From: Branchiibius hedensis
GTDB taxonomy: Bacteria; Actinomycetota; Actinomycetes; Actinomycetales; Dermatophilaceae
Direction of reading: 5' to 3'
Assembly: GCF_900108585.1 (NCBI RefSeq)
Contig: NZ_UESZ01000001.1
Location: forward strand, 310,001-374,000
Length of the DNA: 64,000 bases
Position 1 is the first letter of the stretch; each line of letters starts with the position of its first letter. Position numbers and translations under genes: made by a program. Under the pieces are notes generated by a model. The model worked only from the letters and a program-made list of their open reading frames with translations, did no database searches and was not told where the DNA came from. Shown piece by piece: positions 26,343-34,975 of this stretch.

Positions 26343-27531
26343 GCAAACCCTGCGCCACCTCGGTGTAACTACTCGACAGGGGTGCCGCGCCGACCCGGAT
26401 GCCGTCCGGCTCACGGAAGTCCGGGATCACGTCACGCTCCCACAGCGCGGACACCAACGAGCGCGCGTCCGGATGCGAGAGCGTGACGTGCCCACCGCGT
26501 TCGGCGGGGTTACGCGGCGAAGCCACCTGCACGCCGTACTGGGAAAGCGTCGAGTCGACGTAGGATATGACGAATTCTCCTAAGGCAGTAGACTTTTCGC
26601 GCACTGCCTCGATCCCGACGGAGTCGATGAGGGCCACGGTGTCCTGGATCCCGGTCATGGCCAGCACCGGCGGCGTCCCAGAGATGAACCGGCGCATGCC
26701 GGACGCGGGGGCGTAGGACGGGCCCATGGCGAAGACGTCGCTGTTGCCCATCCAGCCTTGGATCGGTTGCGAGAGAACCGGTTGCAGGCGAGCGGCGACG
26801 TAACAGAAGGCCGGCGCTCCCGGCCCACCGTTGAGGTACTTGTAGCTGCACCCCACGGCGAGGTCGACTCCAGCGGCGTCGAGTGCGACCGGCACCGAGC
26901 CGGCTGAATGGCACAAGTCCCACAACACCAGCGCTCCTGCGTCGTGCGCGACTCGGGTGATGGCCGGTAGGTCGGCGAGGTAGCCGGACTTGTAGGCAAC
27001 CTGCGACAGCAGCACGACACCAGTGCGCGGACCAAGGGCTGAGGCGACATTGGCAGCGGTGACGCCGAGGGCCGGATCCGGGTGCAGCCACACCAGCTTG
27101 GCACCGGTCTCGGCCGCAATCCCTTCTGCTACATAGCGATCCGTGGGGAAGTTCTCCGAGTCCAGGACAATCTCGGGTCGCGCGGGGCCGGCGTGGGCGA
27201 CCGCCGCGCGCAGCAACTTGTAGAGCAGCACCGTCGTCGAGTCGCCGATCGCCGTCTGCCCAGGGGCGGCTCCGAGGCAGGCCGCCCCCAGATCGTCGCC
27301 GAGAGCGAACGGCAGCTCCATCCACTGCTCGTCCCACGACCGGATCAGCCGGGTGCCCCAGGCGCCGTCGACCACAGCAGTCAGCCGCTGTCGGGTCGCC
27401 TTCAGTGGCCGCCCGAGTGAGTTGCCGTCCAGGTAGGCGACCAGCGGCGTCGCACTGGGGACGAACAGGTCCCGCGCGAAGGCGAGCGGGTCGGTGCGGT
27501 CACGGGCGGCGGCGTCAGCGAGCAGATCCAC
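26308..27531 (-). CDS. kynU: Kynureninase
   Basis: A 407-residue PLP enzyme cleaving kynurenine to anthranilate and alanine. The PLP Schiff-base lysine is in CSYKYLNGGPGAP (about residue 231) and the Asp contacting the pyridine nitrogen is in LWDLCHSAG (about 205). The N-terminal YLDGNSLGRPL and central SENFPTDRYV are also typical. I use GTG 27531 (VDLLADAAARDRTDPLAF); the frame is open to 27714, but that would overlap the divergent DinB gene. No tryptophan dioxygenase gene lies in the window. Confidence 0.93.
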   Translation of the reverse strand: MDLLADAAARDRTDPLAFARDLFVPSATPLVAYLDGNSLGRPLKATRQRLTAVVDGAWGTRLIRSWDEQWMELPFALGDDLGAACLGAAPGQTAIGDSTTVLLYKLLRAAVAHAGPARPEIVLDSENFPTDRYVAEGIAAETGAKLVWLHPDPALGVTAANVASALGPRTGVVLLSQVAYKSGYLADLPAITRVAHDAGALVLWDLCHSAGSVPVALDAAGVDLAVGCSYKYLNGGPGAPAFCYVAARLQPVLSQPIQGWMGNSDVFAMGPSYAPASGMRRFISGTPPVLAMTGIQDTVALIDSVGIEAVREKSTALGEFVISYVDSTLSQYGVQVASPRNPAERGGHVTLSHPDARSLVSALWERDVIPDFREPDGIRVGAAPLSSSYTEVAQGLLSLESLLRSTR

Positions 27532-27568
27532 GGCATCATCATGCCCCCAGTCGTGACAGGCTGCGTGC

Positions 27569-28063
27569 GTGCCTGGAAGCCAAGTGCCCGTGACCGACGA
27601 CTGGGTCGCCGCCTGTCTTGATACTGCTGACCGCTGCTGGACGGCGATGACTGCGATCGTGACTGCGCTGGGTGACCACGAGATCAACCGGCGGCCGCCC
27701 TTGGAAGGTGCCAACTCGGCGTACGCGATCGTGCATCACTGCATCGAGATGAGCCGTTGGTGGCTGGGCACGTTCGGTTGCGGGCTCGGTCTGCCGCGCG
27801 ACAGATCGGGTGAGTTCCGGGCCGAAGGCACGACGGTCGAGCTTCTCGAGCGCATCGCGAACGTCCGGTCGGACACGGTGGCGTGGACGCGTCGCATGAT
27901 CGCCGAGGGGATCGCGGATCGGGACGCGCGCAGCACCACGGCCAGCGCCGACCTGGCCACCGTCACGCCCGAGTGGGTCGTCCTGCACGTCGTTCACGAG
28001 CTTGCGCAGCACCTGGGCCAACTCGAACTGACGCGTGATGTGCTGGGATGGACCCATGACTGA
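27569..28063 (+). CDS. DinB-family protein (DUF664-like)
   Basis: A 164-residue four-helix-bundle protein of the DinB/YfiT superfamily, whose members are often mycothiol- or bacillithiol-dependent transferases. Putative metal-binding histidines are in IVHHCIEMSRW and in HVVHELAQHLGQLELTRD. Starts at GTG 27569 (or GTG 27587). It is divergent from kynU and overlaps the SRPBCC gene by eight bases. The substrate is unknown; mycothiol dependence is inference, supported by a mycothiol gene elsewhere in the window. Confidence 0.83.
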   Translation: MPGSQVPVTDDWVAACLDTADRCWTAMTAIVTALGDHEINRRPPLEGANSAYAIVHHCIEMSRWWLGTFGCGLGLPRDRSGEFRAEGTTVELLERIANVRSDTVAWTRRMIAEGIADRDARSTTASADLATVTPEWVVLHVVHELAQHLGQLELTRDVLGWTHD

Positions 28064-28499
28064 GGTACGACGGGTGTCCGCCAGCCGGGTGATCGACGCC
28101 CCCGCGGAGACCATCTTCGAGTTGATCGCCGATCCGGCGAACCAGCCGCAGTGGGATGGCAACGACAATCTGGGCCGCGCCGATGAAGGGCAACGCGTCC
28201 ACGCCGTCGGCGACGTCTTTGTCATGCACAACAGCAACGGCAACGTCCGGGAGAACCACATCGTTGACTTCGAGGAGGGCCGCGTCATCGCGTGGCGCCC
28301 GTCGGAGGTGGGCGGAGCGATGCCCGGTCACGAATGGCGTTGGGAGATAGAGCCGTTGAAGTCCGGTGGTGCCCAGGTCACGCACACGTACGACTGGACC
28401 GACCTGAGGGACGAGAAGAGATTGGTGCGCGCCCGGGCGACCGGAGCGGATCAGTTGCGGGCCTCCCTTGACCGCCTGGCCGCGCTCGCTGAGAGCTAA
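28056..28499 (+). CDS. SRPBCC (START-like) family protein
   Basis: A 147-residue single-domain protein with the Bet v1-like fold used to hold hydrophobic ligands. Visible elements are ASRVIDAPAETIFELIADPA, the VHAVGDVFVM strand and the EWRWEIEPL...VTHTYDWTDL strands before the C-terminal helix. Start: ATG 28056 within the end of the DinB gene, so the two are coupled. Ligand or enzyme activity unknown. Confidence 0.85.
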   Translation: MTEVRRVSASRVIDAPAETIFELIADPANQPQWDGNDNLGRADEGQRVHAVGDVFVMHNSNGNVRENHIVDFEEGRVIAWRPSEVGGAMPGHEWRWEIEPLKSGGAQVTHTYDWTDLRDEKRLVRARATGADQLRASLDRLAALAES

Positions 28500-28503
28500 A
28501 CCG

Positions 28504-29229
28504 TCACAATCGACGTACGTCGATCGCGTCCTCCCGTGCTCGGTCACCTGATCGGCTGACGAAGTAGGCGCCGCCGGAAGGGTTTTCGGCCACGGCTTCC
28601 GCGAACGAGGTCCCGTGGTAGACGATCCCCACGCCGTCGTCGGTGCAGTAGCTGTCGGGGAGAGTTCCGTCGGCCACCAGGGAATGCAGCAGCGGACGGC
28701 GGCGCTCCTCGGTGTCGTAGTGCACGCCGTTGCCGTAGGGCAGGAACCCCAACCCGTCGGTCACGGGTGCCAGCTGCGGACCGAAGGAGTCCGTCGTACC
28801 GCCGACGTGCCAGCAGATCGAGCCGGCTGAGACGCCGGTGAGGACAACCCCGGCCAGCCAGGCTTCCCGCAACGCGACGTCAACACCGTGCACCCGCCAT
28901 ACCGCCAGCAGGTTCGCGACCGACCCGCCCATCACCCACACCACGTCCTGGCCGAGCAGATGCTCCCTGATCGACGGCACGTTCGGCATCCCGAACAGTT
29001 GCAGGTGGGACACGTCGTACCCCGCCACTCGACCGGCCTCGGCCAGGTTGTGCATCACCATCGGGTTGTCGCCGACCGCGGTCGAGATGAAGCAGACCCG
29101 CGGTGCGCGCCCGACGACACCTGCGAGATCCACCGCGTAGGTCGTCAGCGGTGCGAACTCCCAGTAGGTGCGCTCACCCGAGCGCAGACCGCCGGAAGTA
29201 GCCAGGATGGTGGGCTCAGCTGTGGTCAC
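28504..29229 (-). CDS. Peptidase E-like (S51) class I glutamine amidotransferase-fold protein
   Basis: A 241-residue protein. The nucleophile elbow is GVSAGSICWH with Ser at the catalytic position, preceded by VVWVMGGSVANLLAVWR as in dipeptidase E (Asp-X dipeptidase) and cyanophycinase relatives. The C-terminal DDGVGIVYHGT supplies the expected His. An intracellular peptidase role is likely, with specificity unproven. It is convergent with the SRPBCC gene (four bases) and divergent from the glutathione peroxidase gene. Confidence 0.85.
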   Translation of the reverse strand: MTTAEPTILATSGGLRSGERTYWEFAPLTTYAVDLAGVVGRAPRVCFISTAVGDNPMVMHNLAEAGRVAGYDVSHLQLFGMPNVPSIREHLLGQDVVWVMGGSVANLLAVWRVHGVDVALREAWLAGVVLTGVSAGSICWHVGGTTDSFGPQLAPVTDGLGFLPYGNGVHYDTEERRRPLLHSLVADGTLPDSYCTDDGVGIVYHGTSFAEAVAENPSGGAYFVSRSGDRAREDAIDVRRL

Positions 29230-29251
29230 AGCCCGAGCCTAGAGTGAGGCC

Positions 29252-29722
29252 ATGAGCATCCTCGATGAATCCATCGCCCGCCTCGACGGCACACCGGGCA
29301 CGCTGCGGGATCTGACGGCTGGCCAGCCGGCGCTGCTGGTCAACGTCGCCTCCAAGTGCGGCTTGACCCCGCAGTACGCCAAGCTGGAGCAGCTCGAGAA
29401 GGACTACGCCGACAACGGATTCACCGTCGTTGGCTTCCCGTGCAACCAGTTCAACGGGCAGGAGCCCGGCAGCGCCGACGAGATCGCGCAGTTCTGCAGC
29501 GCGACCTACGGGGTCACCTTCCCGTTGAGCGAGAAGGTCGAGGTCAACGGTGCCGGGCGGCACCCGATCTACCGTGCGCTGATCGGCGACGGTGCGGACA
29601 TCGAGTGGAACTTCGCCAAGTTCCTGATCGACGCCGACGGCAACGTGGTCGCCCGCTTCGGGTCACGCACCGAGCCGGACGCGCCGGAGGTCGTGACCGC
29701 GATCCAGCAGGTCATCGCCTAG
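29252..29722 (+). CDS. Glutathione peroxidase-family thiol peroxidase
   Basis: A 156-residue peroxidase reducing hydroperoxides. The active-site Cys36 is in NVASKCGLTPQY (Cys form, not selenocysteine), Gln is in the region after FPCNQFNGQEPG, and Trp-Asn is in IEWNFAKFLID. The second Cys of CNQF is where thioredoxin-dependent bacterial enzymes place a resolving Cys or nearby residue. Actinobacteria lack glutathione in general, so the reductant is probably thioredoxin or mycothiol-linked. It overlaps the convergent permease stop by two bases. Confidence 0.92.
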   Translation: MSILDESIARLDGTPGTLRDLTAGQPALLVNVASKCGLTPQYAKLEQLEKDYADNGFTVVGFPCNQFNGQEPGSADEIAQFCSATYGVTFPLSEKVEVNGAGRHPIYRALIGDGADIEWNFAKFLIDADGNVVARFGSRTEPDAPEVVTAIQQVIA

Positions 29723-31203
29723 ACCGTCAGCCCCCGCTCGAGAGCAGCGGTGGTGTCCACCGACGGGCCGAGGTCGACCAGGTCTGAGTCGACCGGCGCG
29801 TCGGGTGTGCCGCGCTTGAGCAGGTTGTCGGCGATCGGGTAGAGCACGACGCCGAGCACCAGGATGATGATGCCGATCCAGAACGCGGCGGGTTCGTCGG
29901 TGAACGTGCTCCACGCCAACCAGATCGTGAAGATCAACGGGAAGACCACGAGCGACAGTGCGCCCGCCATCCCGCCGGGCACCTTGTACGGCCGCACCAT
30001 GTTCGGCAGTTTGCGGCGCAGCGCGATGAACGCCGCGAACTCCAGCAGGATCGCCGCCATGTTGGTCAGCACGTCGGCGTCGACCAGAGCGGAGAAGTCC
30101 ATCGTGCAGAAGATCGCGAAGATGACCACGGACAGCACGATGGCGGCCACAGGGGTCTTGTACTTCGGGTGGTCCTTGGCGACCCACCGCGGCAGGTAGC
30201 CGTCGGCCGCCAGCACGCGCGGCACCCGCGAGCCGCTCATCAGCAGCGACGAGAAGAGACCGATCTGGGCGATTCCCACGCCGAAGGCGATCAGCAGCCC
30301 GAGCCAGTGGCCGGCGAGCAGCGTTCCCACAGAAGCAAAGTCGCCGTCGGACCAGTCGCCGAGGTCCTCATGCAGTCCCGAGCCGAGAGCCGCCATCATC
30401 GGTAGGACGTAACTGATGGTGATCAGCGGGATGGCGATCAGCAGTGCCCGACGGAAGGTCCGTGCCGGCTTGTCGACCTCCGCGAGCAGGGTCGAGGGGT
30501 TCTCCCAGCCGATGTAGTTCCAGATCACGATGCCCAGGCACGCCCCGAAGGCACTGAACGAGGTTTGGTCGGGCAGCGTGAACGGCGAAACGACCTTGTC
30601 CCAGCTGTCGTGCTGGAAGTTGTGCACGATGCCGTAGACCGACAGGATCGCGAACGGCACCATCACCACGGCGAAGAGCAGCAGCGAACTGTCGCCGACC
30701 ACCCGCGAGCCGCGGATGTTCAGTCCGGCGAGGATGACCATGAAGACCACCGCGACGACCCAGTGCGTGTCGATGCTGAACTGACCGTCGAAGAACGAGA
30801 ACAACACACCCCGGCCGCGTTCGGCGGGAGCCCAATAGGTGGCCAGGTAGTCGGCGAAGACAATCGGGTAGAGCGCGGTGTCCAGGAAGCTGTTCATCCA
30901 CTGCCACGCGCCCTCGGTGAAGCCGGCGAACTTGCCCAACCCCACTTTCACCCAGTAGTAGTAACCACCCTCGACCGGCAACGCCGAGCCCAACTCCGCC
31001 GCCATCAGGGACACCGGGATACCGAAAACCACAGGTATCAAGAGCAGCATCAGCATGGTCATGCCGGCGCCACCGCTACTGATCGATTCCTCCAGGCCGA
31101 ACGGGCCGCCCGAGACGCTGAAGAAGATGATGCCGACCAGCGGCAGCGTCTTCAGCTGCCGGGACAGCACATGGACGGTGCGCAGTTCTCCGTCGTTGCT
31201 CAC
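29719..31203 (-). CDS. APC-family amino acid/polyamine permease
   Basis: A 494-residue transporter with about 12 membrane segments. The N-terminal FFSVSGGPFGLEESI is the APC substrate-site helix, and LPVEGGYYYWVKVGLG is typical of the polyamine:cation/amino-acid branch. It starts with GTG overlapping the oxidase stop (GTGA), so it is the second gene of a two-gene operon with the FAD oxidase. The pair suggests uptake and oxidation of a polyamine or other amine such as putrescine. Confidence 0.9.
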   Translation of the reverse strand: MSNDGELRTVHVLSRQLKTLPLVGIIFFSVSGGPFGLEESISSGGAGMTMLMLLLIPVVFGIPVSLMAAELGSALPVEGGYYYWVKVGLGKFAGFTEGAWQWMNSFLDTALYPIVFADYLATYWAPAERGRGVLFSFFDGQFSIDTHWVVAVVFMVILAGLNIRGSRVVGDSSLLLFAVVMVPFAILSVYGIVHNFQHDSWDKVVSPFTLPDQTSFSAFGACLGIVIWNYIGWENPSTLLAEVDKPARTFRRALLIAIPLITISYVLPMMAALGSGLHEDLGDWSDGDFASVGTLLAGHWLGLLIAFGVGIAQIGLFSSLLMSGSRVPRVLAADGYLPRWVAKDHPKYKTPVAAIVLSVVIFAIFCTMDFSALVDADVLTNMAAILLEFAAFIALRRKLPNMVRPYKVPGGMAGALSLVVFPLIFTIWLAWSTFTDEPAAFWIGIIILVLGVVLYPIADNLLKRGTPDAPVDSDLVDLGPSVDTTAALERGLTV

Positions 31204-32558
31204 GAATCAAATCCCAGTCCGAAACGATCCAGGGTTCGCAGCCACAGGTTGCGATGGCCGTCATGCTCGTCGGCGCGAGCCAGCGACGCCCGGGTCAACT
31301 GAATGCCCGTGTAGGCCAACGGTTCGGGCGGGAAGGGCAGCGGCTTGCTCTTCACCAACGGCGACCGCGTGACCTCGGTGTCCTTGCCGTCCAACAGATC
31401 GAGCATCGCGTGCGCGCCGAAACGCGTTGCCCCCACACCCAATCCGGTGTAGCCCATCGCATAGGCGACGCGTCCGTCCATGGCGGTGTCGACGAAGGCG
31501 AAGAACCGGGTGCAGGTGTCGATCGCGCCACCCCAACGGTGGCTGAACCGCAATCCGGAAAGTTGGGGGAAGGTCTGCACGAAGTGCGCGGCAAGGGTTT
31601 CGAACGTCGCCGGCCGATCGTCGTACTCCGGTTTGATCTTGCGCCCGAAGTGGTAGATGGCGTCGTAACCGCCCCACAGGATGCGGTTGTCGGCGGTGAG
31701 CCGGTAGTAGTGGAACTGGTTGCCGGCGTCACCGAAGCCCTGCCGGTGACGCCAACCGATCGCGGACAGCTGGGCGTCGCTGAGCGGCTCAGTCATCAGC
31801 ACGTAGTCGTAGACCGGCACCGTGTAGAGCCGCAGCCGACGCAACAGGGGTTGGAAAACGTTGGTGCCCAACGCAACCCGGTCCGCGTGCACCGTCCCGT
31901 GGTCGGTCCCCAGGGCGATGCGGGATCCCGCCGACAGTGACCGGACCGGTGTGTTCTCCACGATGCGTACGCCGAGTGCTTCCGCCGCGTCCGCCAACCC
32001 CCAGGCGAGTTTGGCTGGGTTGAGCATCGCGACACCGGTCTTGTCCCACACGCCGCCGAGGAAGGTGGGGGAGTCCAGTTCGGCGCGTACCCCGGCCGCT
32101 GACAGGAGGTTCTCACCGAGCTCGGCGAGCTGATGCGGTTGCGTCGCGACGTCCACCTCGCCGGTGCGTTCGAAGTCGCAGTCGATGCCGAGGCGCTGAA
32201 CGGTGGCCTCGATCGCATCCAGATTGTCCATCCCGAGCTTCTCGATCGCCGGCATGGCCGCTGCACCGAACCGCGACAGGCCGTTGTCGTAGCCGTGGGT
32301 GAGGTCCGCTGCGCAGAACCCGCCGTTGCGTCCAGTGGCCGCCCACGCCAGCCGGTCGGTCTCCAGGAGCACCACGTCCCGCGACGGGTCGGCCTCCTTG
32401 GCCAGCAACGCGGTCCACAAGCCGGTGAAGCCGCCGCCCACGACCGCGAGGTCGCACGAGACGTCGCCGGTCAGGGCTGGTCGGGCCGCCGGTCGCTCAG
32501 GAGTATCGAGCCAGAACGGAATCCGTCGTGCATCGCGATACAGATGCTCATAAACCAC
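31200..32558 (-). CDS. FAD-dependent amine oxidase (DAO/PuuB-like)
   Basis: A 452-residue flavoprotein of the D-amino-acid-oxidase superfamily. The FAD-binding motif is DLAVVGGGFTGLWTALLAKE with the acidic end in VVLLETD, then AATGRNGGFC as in gamma-glutamylputrescine oxidase. C-terminal FAD contacts are in GYTGLGVGATRFGA. It starts with GTG and is translationally coupled to the permease. Polyamine or N-methyl amino acid oxidation is likely; no aldehyde dehydrogenase or transaminase of the Puu pathway follows. Confidence 0.88.
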   Translation of the reverse strand: MVYEHLYRDARRIPFWLDTPERPAARPALTGDVSCDLAVVGGGFTGLWTALLAKEADPSRDVVLLETDRLAWAATGRNGGFCAADLTHGYDNGLSRFGAAAMPAIEKLGMDNLDAIEATVQRLGIDCDFERTGEVDVATQPHQLAELGENLLSAAGVRAELDSPTFLGGVWDKTGVAMLNPAKLAWGLADAAEALGVRIVENTPVRSLSAGSRIALGTDHGTVHADRVALGTNVFQPLLRRLRLYTVPVYDYVLMTEPLSDAQLSAIGWRHRQGFGDAGNQFHYYRLTADNRILWGGYDAIYHFGRKIKPEYDDRPATFETLAAHFVQTFPQLSGLRFSHRWGGAIDTCTRFFAFVDTAMDGRVAYAMGYTGLGVGATRFGAHAMLDLLDGKDTEVTRSPLVKSKPLPFPPEPLAYTGIQLTRASLARADEHDGHRNLWLRTLDRFGLGFDS

Positions 32559-32658
32559 TGTGAATACGCCTCAATACTTTGTTTTCGTTCGTGGGCCCGG
32601 TTGATTTACTCACAATCCTTGGCAGGAGGCAAGGGGTACGGAGTGGTTCGATGCAGGA

Positions 32659-33834
32659 ATGCACTGGCCCACCGCGATCGTGGTCGCGGCCTTGTTCGCG
32701 TTCGTCTGGGCCGCCGTCGCGATCCACCGGCGGCAGAGTGCGACGGGCTTCGTCTCCGACGTGGACCGGGCGACCTACCGCACGTTGCGTACCGCCGCCG
32801 AAGCCGCCGGTGACCTGGGCGAGGGGCTGACTGCCGAAGGCGCCGCCCGTGCCGCGCGCCCGCTGCAGGCCATCCTGGGCACTCCCGCCGTGGCCCTGGG
32901 TGACCTCAGCGGCGTGCTCGCCTGGGAGGGTGCCGGCGAAGCCCACCATCGGCGTACGGCGCCCGCTCACCTCCGGCGCGCGATCGAGACCGGCCGCACG
33001 GTCCTGATCGATCCCGATGAGTTGGTCTGCGCTGACCCGGACTGTCCGATCCGCAGCGGCCTGGTGACCCCGCTGGTCGTCGACGAACGAGTCGTCGGCA
33101 CGCTCGCGGCGTACGGGCCGCAGACCAGCCCCGGTCTGGTGCGGGCCACCGAGCAGGTCGCCGGGTACGTTTCGTCCCAGTTGGAAGTCGCCGAGGTCGG
33201 CCGCGAGCGCACTCGTGCCATGGCCGCCGAACTGCGGGCCTTGCGGGCCCAGATCAGCCCGCACTTCATCTACAACAGCCTGACCGCGATCGCCTCCTTC
33301 GTCCGCACCGATCCCGACCGGGCGCGGGACCTGTTGTTGGAGTTCGCCGACTTCACGCGTTACTCGCTGCGCGGCGGCGAATTCACCACGCTCGCTGATG
33401 AATTGCGCAACGTGCAGCGCTATCTGGAGTTGGAGCAGGCGCGGTTCGGCGACCGGCTGCAGATCGAGTTGCTGATCGCCCCGGAGGTGCTGCCGGTCGC
33501 ACTTCCCTACTTGGCGGTCCAACCACTTGTGGAGAACGCGGTCCGGCACGGTTTGGCCGCCAAGGAGGGGATCGGCGTACTCAGCATCACGGCGCGGGAC
33601 GCAGGGTCGGTCGCCGAGATCGTGGTCGAGGACGACGGGGTGGGCGCCGATCCGCAGGTCATCCAGCGCGCGCTGGACGGCCAGGGCGCGGACTCGATCG
33701 GTCTGGGCAACGTCGATGCGCGGCTGCGAGAGGTGTACGGCGACGCCTACGGTCTGGTGGTGGAGACGGCTCCGGGGGAGGGCAGCAAAGTGACGTTGCG
33801 CGTGCCGAAGTTCGCGGAGCACGTGCGCGCGTGA
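32659..33834 (+). CDS. LytS-type sensor histidine kinase
   Basis: A 391-residue sensor. One N-terminal membrane helix (AIVVAALFAFVWAAVAI) is followed by a GAF-like domain (about 45-170) with the pair VCADPDC, then the HisKA_7TM/LytS core. The phosphorylated His is H202 in QISPHFIYNSL, and the ATP-binding N box is VENAVRHG. Having one helix rather than five or more, plus a GAF domain, it may sense a soluble cue. It is divergent from the amine oxidase and 15 bases before its response regulator. Such pairs in actinobacteria precede acetate/pyruvate symporters. Confidence 0.9.
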   Translation: MHWPTAIVVAALFAFVWAAVAIHRRQSATGFVSDVDRATYRTLRTAAEAAGDLGEGLTAEGAARAARPLQAILGTPAVALGDLSGVLAWEGAGEAHHRRTAPAHLRRAIETGRTVLIDPDELVCADPDCPIRSGLVTPLVVDERVVGTLAAYGPQTSPGLVRATEQVAGYVSSQLEVAEVGRERTRAMAAELRALRAQISPHFIYNSLTAIASFVRTDPDRARDLLLEFADFTRYSLRGGEFTTLADELRNVQRYLELEQARFGDRLQIELLIAPEVLPVALPYLAVQPLVENAVRHGLAAKEGIGVLSITARDAGSVAEIVVEDDGVGADPQVIQRALDGQGADSIGLGNVDARLREVYGDAYGLVVETAPGEGSKVTLRVPKFAEHVRA

Positions 33835-33849
33835 AATAGGTTGGACCCC

Positions 33850-34605
33850 GTGAGTCCTGTGCCGCCCGTCACACCACCTGAGCCCCTGCGGGTGCTCGTG
33901 GTGGACGATGAGGCGCCGGCCCGGGACGAGTTGGTCCATCTGCTGGCGGCCGACGACCGGATCGGTCGGGTGCACGTTGCGCCCAGTGGATCCGAGGCGC
34001 TGCGGACCCTGGAGGCGGAGGAGATCGACGTCGTCTTCAGTGACGTCAGCATGCCGGGGCTGGACGGGATGGATCTGACCCGCGTCATCGCCCGCTTCGC
34101 GCAGCGGCCGCAGGTGGTGCTCGTGACCGCGCACCAGCAGTACGCCGTCGATGCCTTCGCGTTGCAGGTCGCCGACTACCTGATGAAACCGGTGCGGGCC
34201 GAACGTCTGGCCGAAGCGGTCCGCCGGGTCAGCGGCTCCCGAACTCTGCCGGACTCTGACGGTTCGGCTGCGGATGAGGAAACCATCGCGGTCGAGCGCG
34301 GCGGCGTGACCCGCTTCATCCGTCGGGACGACATCCGGTACGTGCATGCCCAGGGCGACTACGCGCGCTTGCACACCGACTCCGGCACGCACCTGGTCCG
34401 TATCCCGCTAGCCACCCTCGAGCAGCGTTGGGAGGCAGCCGGATTCATCCGGATTCACCGCAGCATCCTGGTGGCCACCAAGTTCGTCGGGCAGGTACGG
34501 ATGCGCGACGGTCACTGCACGGTCGTCGTCGACGGTGAAGAACTGAGCGTCAGCCGACGGCACACCCGGGCACTGCGGGACCGCCTACTGCGGCAGCCGG
34601 GCTGA
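33850..34605 (+). CDS. LytTR-family response regulator
   Basis: A 251-residue regulator: receiver domain with VVDDE (residues 17-21), phospho-acceptor D65 in VVFSDVSMPG and K in YLMKPV. It ends in a LytTR DNA-binding domain (about 150-250) with DIRYVHAQGDYARLHT and FIRIHRSILVATKFV. GTG 33850 is chosen because AGG lies nine bases ahead; a TTG at 33841 is also in frame. It should control the downstream symporter genes in response to LytS. Confidence 0.92.
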   Translation: MSPVPPVTPPEPLRVLVVDDEAPARDELVHLLAADDRIGRVHVAPSGSEALRTLEAEEIDVVFSDVSMPGLDGMDLTRVIARFAQRPQVVLVTAHQQYAVDAFALQVADYLMKPVRAERLAEAVRRVSGSRTLPDSDGSAADEETIAVERGGVTRFIRRDDIRYVHAQGDYARLHTDSGTHLVRIPLATLEQRWEAAGFIRIHRSILVATKFVGQVRMRDGHCTVVVDGEELSVSRRHTRALRDRLLRQPG

Positions 34606-34606
34606 C

Positions 34607-34975
34607 ATGCCCGAGTCCCGCCGGGTGCGCATCACCAGTTCCGCCGCCCGCGCCGCGCGGGCCCGCCCGCGAGCCGTGGAGCTGCACGAGCAGAGCGACG
34701 TCGGTGACGTGTACCTCGCGGGTTTGATGCGCGCCCAACTGCGGCTGAGCCTGACGGTGCTGGCGGTCGGGGCGATCGTTCTGGGCGGACTGCCCCTGGC
34801 CTTCTCCCTGGTGCCGGCGATCAGCACCACGCGCATCGCCGGCATCGGCCTGCCCTGGTGGCTGCTCGGCGTACTGGTCTATCCCGCTGCCTATCTGGCA
34901 GCCCGCTTCTACGTGCGGGCCAGCACCCGGATCGAGCAGCAGTTCGCCGAAGCCGTCGCGGAGGACAGTGCGTGA
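34607..34975 (+). CDS. Small membrane protein of the symporter operon
   Basis: A 122-residue protein with a basic Arg/Ala-rich N-terminus and two membrane helices (about 48-70 and 83-102). The topology resembles DUF485 partners of sodium/acetate symporters, though sequence similarity to DUF485 is weak. It starts one base after the response regulator stop and overlaps the symporter start by four bases (GTGA), so it is part of the operon and probably a subunit of that symporter. Confidence 0.72.
   Translation: MPESRRVRITSSAARAARARPRAVELHEQSDVGDVYLAGLMRAQLRLSLTVLAVGAIVLGGLPLAFSLVPAISTTRIAGIGLPWWLLGVLVYPAAYLAARFYVRASTRIEQQFAEAVAEDSA

Noticed and set aside
32548-34392. A 614-codon minus-strand open frame antisense to the LytS/LytTR genes
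   Set aside because: Composition is shadow-like and both plus-strand genes have intact catalytic motifs.
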